Assembly (NCBI GenBank): GCA_014804795.1 | Contig: JAAUZC010000009.1 | Coordinates: 89,511-153,510 of the forward strand | Source of the DNA: Lachnospiraceae bacterium | Lineage (GTDB): Bacteria > Bacillota > Clostridia > Lachnospirales > Lachnospiraceae | Length of the DNA stretch: 64,000 nucleotides | Reading direction: 5' to 3' | In this document: in pieces, positions 60,864 to 64,000 of the stretch | Layout: each line of letters opens with the position of its first letter | Position numbering within the stretch: position 1 is the stretch's first letter | Program-made: the position numbers and the translations under genes | The notes under the pieces: generated by a model | The model's input: the letters and a program-made list of their open reading frames with translations, nothing else | What the model was told of the DNA's origin: nothing | Database searches by the model: none

Positions 60864-61973
60864 TTACTGCTTATCATAAATTGTTTTATATAGATCATGC
60901 ATTTTTTTTACCCGATTTTTTTTCTCATCGGCCGCCCATGAACCATCATAATGATGAATCAAAAAAGTATCTTTTGTGGGGCTTATTTTTCCTGTATAAT
61001 TACATTTCCCTGACAATACCTTTTCTGGATATACCACAAGTTTATCAATTTTTTGATATTCGCCATTATTTATATATCCCAGATTGTTGAAAAAAGAAAT
61101 CTGCAAAGTCGGTGCTGCAGTTACATTCATACTGCCATCAGGATTGTAAAAAGAACGGCTGTCGTATTCATCCATCAATTCCTTTATAATACGAAAATGC
61201 GTTCTTGCTCCAAATCCCAGGCCCAAACTAATATTTTTCGAACCATCTATTCCCATAAAAGCATCCTCATATAATAACTCGTCCAGATTTTTGATTATTT
61301 CCACATCGGTATCCAGATAAATACCACCATAGTGATAAATAATATCCAGTTCCACATAATCCGAAACAAATCCCCATTTCCCTGCCTGATATGCTTCATA
61401 CATATACTTATTTTTTGAAACATCATAGTTGCTTTCATTCCATTCAATAATTTCATAATCAGGACAGTACCTCTTCCAGCTGGCCATCCACTCCTTATTT
61501 TGTGCAGGAATTTCTTTTCCTCCAAACCAGCAATAATGTATCACCTTTGGTATTACAGGATTATCATACACTCTCAGATTCTCAGGATAATATCTATTTC
61601 TTTCATCTGCCTCATTTGTCATGCCTCTCACAAATGGCAAAATGCAGCACTCTGCATCTTTTAAATTATCTATTAGCTGTAACTGCTCATATACCGATAT
61701 AGCATCAGCACATGATATCAACAAAATAAAATCTTTCAATGGATAATTTCTGCAGAATTTTTCTATTGAAATCACATTTATTTTCTGTCCTCTTATATTG
61801 ATTTGCGTGCCATCTTTCTCTGTATCATTATCTAAAATCAATACAATTTCTTTCTCTATTTCTAATTCCATGTAATCTCTTATAAAATTAAGGAGCATTT
61901 TACCGGCTCCGAAACAAACAATCTTTTTTTTTCTATTCATTAACTGATACAGGTCTATGTTCAATAATCTCAT
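60864..61973 (-). CDS. GT32-type capsular glycosyltransferase with N-terminal tag
   Basis: 369 residues. Here the tag domain is N-terminal (about residues 13-118: IVCFGAGKMLLNF, ILDNDTE, FILLISCAD). The C-terminal part is an Och1-like, DxD-containing transferase: IPKVIHYCWFGGKEIP, YEIIEWNESNYD, KWGFVSDYVELDIIYHYGGIYLDTDVE. The change of end argues that the tag is a mobile domain. Confidence 0.87.
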   Translation of the reverse strand: MRLLNIDLYQLMNRKKKIVCFGAGKMLLNFIRDYMELEIEKEIVLILDNDTEKDGTQINIRGQKINVISIEKFCRNYPLKDFILLISCADAISVYEQLQLIDNLKDAECCILPFVRGMTNEADERNRYYPENLRVYDNPVIPKVIHYCWFGGKEIPAQNKEWMASWKRYCPDYEIIEWNESNYDVSKNKYMYEAYQAGKWGFVSDYVELDIIYHYGGIYLDTDVEIIKNLDELLYEDAFMGIDGSKNISLGLGFGARTHFRIIKELMDEYDSRSFYNPDGSMNVTAAPTLQISFFNNLGYINNGEYQKIDKLVVYPEKVLSGKCNYTGKISPTKDTFLIHHYDGSWAADEKKNRVKKMHDLYKTIYDKQ

Positions 61974-62052
61974 CGATTTCTCTTCCTCTGCCTCGTATAA
62001 TTACAGATTTTTCCTTTCCCTGCGTCTCCATGTATCACACATCACTAAATTT

Positions 62053-63018
62053 CTAAATTACAATCCCCGCTTTCACGATCATCTGCCACGTCAATACTCC
62101 TACCACACGACCATCATCATCCACCACTGGATAATTGTTGATACTGCCTTCTCTCAAATTATGCAGTGCCTGTACCGCTAAAATGTCCTTTTTAATCGTT
62201 CGAGGAGAAGGGGTCATGATCGTATCAATAATATCACTATACATATCTACTCTTTTCTCAATAGCTCTCCGCAGATCGCCATCCGTCAACAAACCTGACA
62301 ATTTATCATTTTGATCTACAATGGCCACTACTCCTAACTGCTTCCGGCTCATTTCCATAATAGCTTCCGAAATTAAAGCTTTTTCTCTGACAATCGGCAT
62401 ATCCTCACCTGTCGCCATAATATCACACACACGCAGCAAAACCCTTTTTCCTAATGAACCTGCCGGATGAAACAAGGCAAAATTATCCTCACAGAAACCA
62501 TACTCTTCCGATGCAACTACTGCCAAAGCATCTCCATAGGCAAGCACAGCCGTGGTACTCGATGTCGGAGCAAGATTCAGATTACATGCTTCCTGAACAT
62601 TCGGCATTACCTGAACCAGTTCACTCTCCCTTGCCAGTGTAGAATTTTCATTTGATGTAATTGCAACAATCTTCGCACCAATAGCTTTAAGGGATGGAAT
62701 CAGATTCAAGATCTCCTGACTCTCCCCACTGTTGCTAATCAGTATTACAAGATCAGATTCTGTCACCATTCCCAAATCCCCGTGCATTGCCTCCGCAGGA
62801 TGCAGATAAAAAGAGGATGTTCCCAGACTGGACATGGTCGCTGATATTTTTTTTGCAATATGTCCCGATTTACCCATACCACATAAAACTACTTTACCCT
62901 TGCATTGTATTATTGCGTAGATAACTTCTGAGAAAGTATGATCCAACTTTTCTTTCGTTTTTATTAAAGCATTTATTTCTATGTCAAAGACTTTTCTTGC
63001 TTCCACTAAATAATCCAT
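62053..63018 (-). CDS. KdsD/KpsF/GutQ-type arabinose-5-phosphate isomerase
   Basis: 321 residues. SIS domain (GMGKSGHIAKKISATMSSLGT, HPAEAMHGDLGMV, ISNSGES) and two CBS domains after about residue 205 (MATGEDMPIV, LTDGDLRRAI, VLTWQM). In this family ribulose-5-P is converted to arabinose-5-P, the first step to Kdo. KdsA is the next gene upstream. Confidence 0.9.
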   Translation of the reverse strand: MDYLVEARKVFDIEINALIKTKEKLDHTFSEVIYAIIQCKGKVVLCGMGKSGHIAKKISATMSSLGTSSFYLHPAEAMHGDLGMVTESDLVILISNSGESQEILNLIPSLKAIGAKIVAITSNENSTLARESELVQVMPNVQEACNLNLAPTSSTTAVLAYGDALAVVASEEYGFCEDNFALFHPAGSLGKRVLLRVCDIMATGEDMPIVREKALISEAIMEMSRKQLGVVAIVDQNDKLSGLLTDGDLRRAIEKRVDMYSDIIDTIMTPSPRTIKKDILAVQALHNLREGSINNYPVVDDDGRVVGVLTWQMIVKAGIVI

Positions 63019-63024
63019 AATTAT

Positions 63025-63804
63025 TTATTTCACAATCTCTTTTATTTTTAAGCATTCCTCTATCAGTTTTTTTACATTGCCAATAGGTATCATATTAGGC
63101 CCATCTGACAAAGCCTCTGATGGATTAATATGTGTCTCCAAAAATAGACCATCCGCCCCTGCTGCAACTGCTGCTCTGGAGAGATATGGAACATATTCTC
63201 TGTTTCCGGAAGTGGAAGTGCCATTTCCTCCCGGTTTTTGCACACTGTGTGTTCCGTCAAAAATAACCGGATAACCTGTTTTTTTCATTTCTACAATAGA
63301 TGTCATATCCACAACTAAAGTGTTGTATCCAAAGCTTGTTCCTCTCTCACAGAGCATGATATTTTTATTGCCGGACTCCTCTATTTTATGTATTACATTC
63401 CGCATATCCCATGGTGCCAGAAATTGCGCTTTTTTGACATTGATAGTCTTACCAGTTCGTGCTGCTGCCACGAGCAGATCCGTTTGCCTGCATAAAAAAG
63501 CCGGAATCTGAATGATATCGCAGACCTCTGCAGCTTGCTTCGCCTGATATGGTTCATGGATATCCGTCACTATTCTTAACTGATATTTATCCTTTACCTT
63601 TTGCAAAATTTTAAGCCCCTGCTCTATTCCCGGTCCGCGAAAAGAATCTATGCTTGTCCTGTTTGCTTTATCAAAAGAAGCTTTAAAATAGAAATCAATA
63701 TTTAATTCGGAACTAATCTTTTTTAACTCTTCTGCCATCTGCAATGTAATTGTTTCATTCTCAATTACACATGGACCTGCGATAACAATAAATTTTTTTT
63801 GCAT
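63025..63804 (-). CDS. kdsA: 3-deoxy-8-phosphooctulonate (Kdo-8-P) synthase
   Basis: 259 residues. Condenses arabinose-5-P with phosphoenolpyruvate. Seen: [82 protein letters not shown]. Kdo is typical of Gram-negative LPS; here it presumably feeds a capsule-like polymer. No CMP-Kdo synthetase gene is visible in the window. Confidence 0.95.
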   Translation of the reverse strand: MQKKFIVIAGPCVIENETITLQMAEELKKISSELNIDFYFKASFDKANRTSIDSFRGPGIEQGLKILQKVKDKYQLRIVTDIHEPYQAKQAAEVCDIIQIPAFLCRQTDLLVAAARTGKTINVKKAQFLAPWDMRNVIHKIEESGNKNIMLCERGTSFGYNTLVVDMTSIVEMKKTGYPVIFDGTHSVQKPGGNGTSTSGNREYVPYLSRAAVAAGADGLFLETHINPSEALSDGPNMIPIGNVKKLIEECLKIKEIVK

Positions 63805-63826
63805 AATATTATCACCCGTCTACTGT

Positions 63827-64000
63827 TTACTTTATTACCACCAAAGTACCACTCTGATCTGCCAGAGGAATCTTTTTAAGAAAAACTTGATTATCCTCTT
63901 CATACCTTTCCACTGCCCTTTTTACCCCTGACAAATGAGATGAATTATAATCATGAATATACAAGTACCCTCCCACGACAAGTCTTGGATAAAAAAACTG
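63827..64000 (-). CDS. TylF-like methyltransferase, C-terminal part (cut by the window edge)
   Basis: The last 57 residues of a minus-strand gene that runs past the right edge. VVGGYLYIHDYNSS followed by SGVKRAVERY is the C-terminal pattern of the TylF/macrocin O-methyltransferase group (GG..ivDDY..GvrkAvdeF). Extends the glycan cluster beyond the window. Confidence 0.6.
   Translation of the reverse strand, partial: QFFYPRLVVGGYLYIHDYNSSHLSGVKRAVERYEEDNQVFLKKIPLADQSGTLVVIK

Noticed and set aside
61974-62052. Short reading frame between the GT32-like gene and the KdsD-like gene
   Set aside because: A ~32-codon frame starting METQGKEK runs into the next gene, but it has no ribosome binding site and no similarity I recognise.

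Overview
The window looks like chromosome from an endospore-forming, gut-type Firmicute, most likely a Lachnospiraceae. The reasons are a complete spoIIA-sigF-spoVA sporulation locus, a PdaA spore-cortex deacetylase, strong AGGAGG ribosome binding sites, TTGACA/TATAAT promoters, a mannose-type PTS next to a glycyl radical enzyme, and family matches throughout. Nearly all genes lie on the minus strand; only degV, a WYL regulator with a ClbS-like gene, a DeoR regulator and nfo lie on the plus strand. I saw no rRNA, tRNA, CRISPR array, insertion sequence or phage gene.

Layout. 0-6 kb: pdaA, a translational GTPase fused to a Rae1/YacP-like ribonuclease domain, a GH13 amylase and a LacX-type epimerase. 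6-9 kb: degV, DUF1294 and a GH25 muramidase. 9-22 kb: the sporulation block (spoIIAA, spoIIAB, sigF, spoVAA, spoVAB, spoVAC, spoVAD, spoVAE). It is split twice: by a six-gene island (amino-deoxysugar and glycosyltransfer genes plus the WYL/ClbS pair) between spoVAC and spoVAD, and by a vegetative group (76-codon ORF, ridA, aroK) between spoVAD and spoVAE. spoVAA, spoVAD and spoVAE each have a promoter of sigma-G/sigma-F type. 22-29 kb: TPR protein, folC, valS, HtrA. 29-38 kb: one nine-gene operon joining a mannose-type PTS, a glycyl radical enzyme and its activase, fructose-6-phosphate aldolase, NagB and NagA, opposite a DeoR regulator. 38-48 kb: a second GH13 enzyme, nfo, a nuclease-helicase fusion and a two-component system. 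48-64 kb: a long surface-glycan cluster that continues past the right edge and includes KdsD-like and KdsA (Kdo-8-phosphate) enzymes.

Three observations stand out. (1) Nine neighbouring proteins of the glycan cluster carry a divergent copy of one ~90-residue Rossmann-like domain (YGAGxxG type) on otherwise unrelated catalytic domains; one copy stands alone. (2) A ~90 bp hairpin element recurs at least six times in full-length form, always in the same orientation, mostly just upstream of a minus-strand ribosome binding site. Its outer arms differ between copies but stay complementary, which is covariation visible within one genome. (3) The 907-residue fusion of a Tet(M)-like ribosome GTPase with a Rae1-like ribosome-dependent RNase domain suggests a single-polypeptide ribosome-rescue or mRNA-cleavage factor. 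Positions and motifs were read by eye; family names come from motif recognition and no database search was run.
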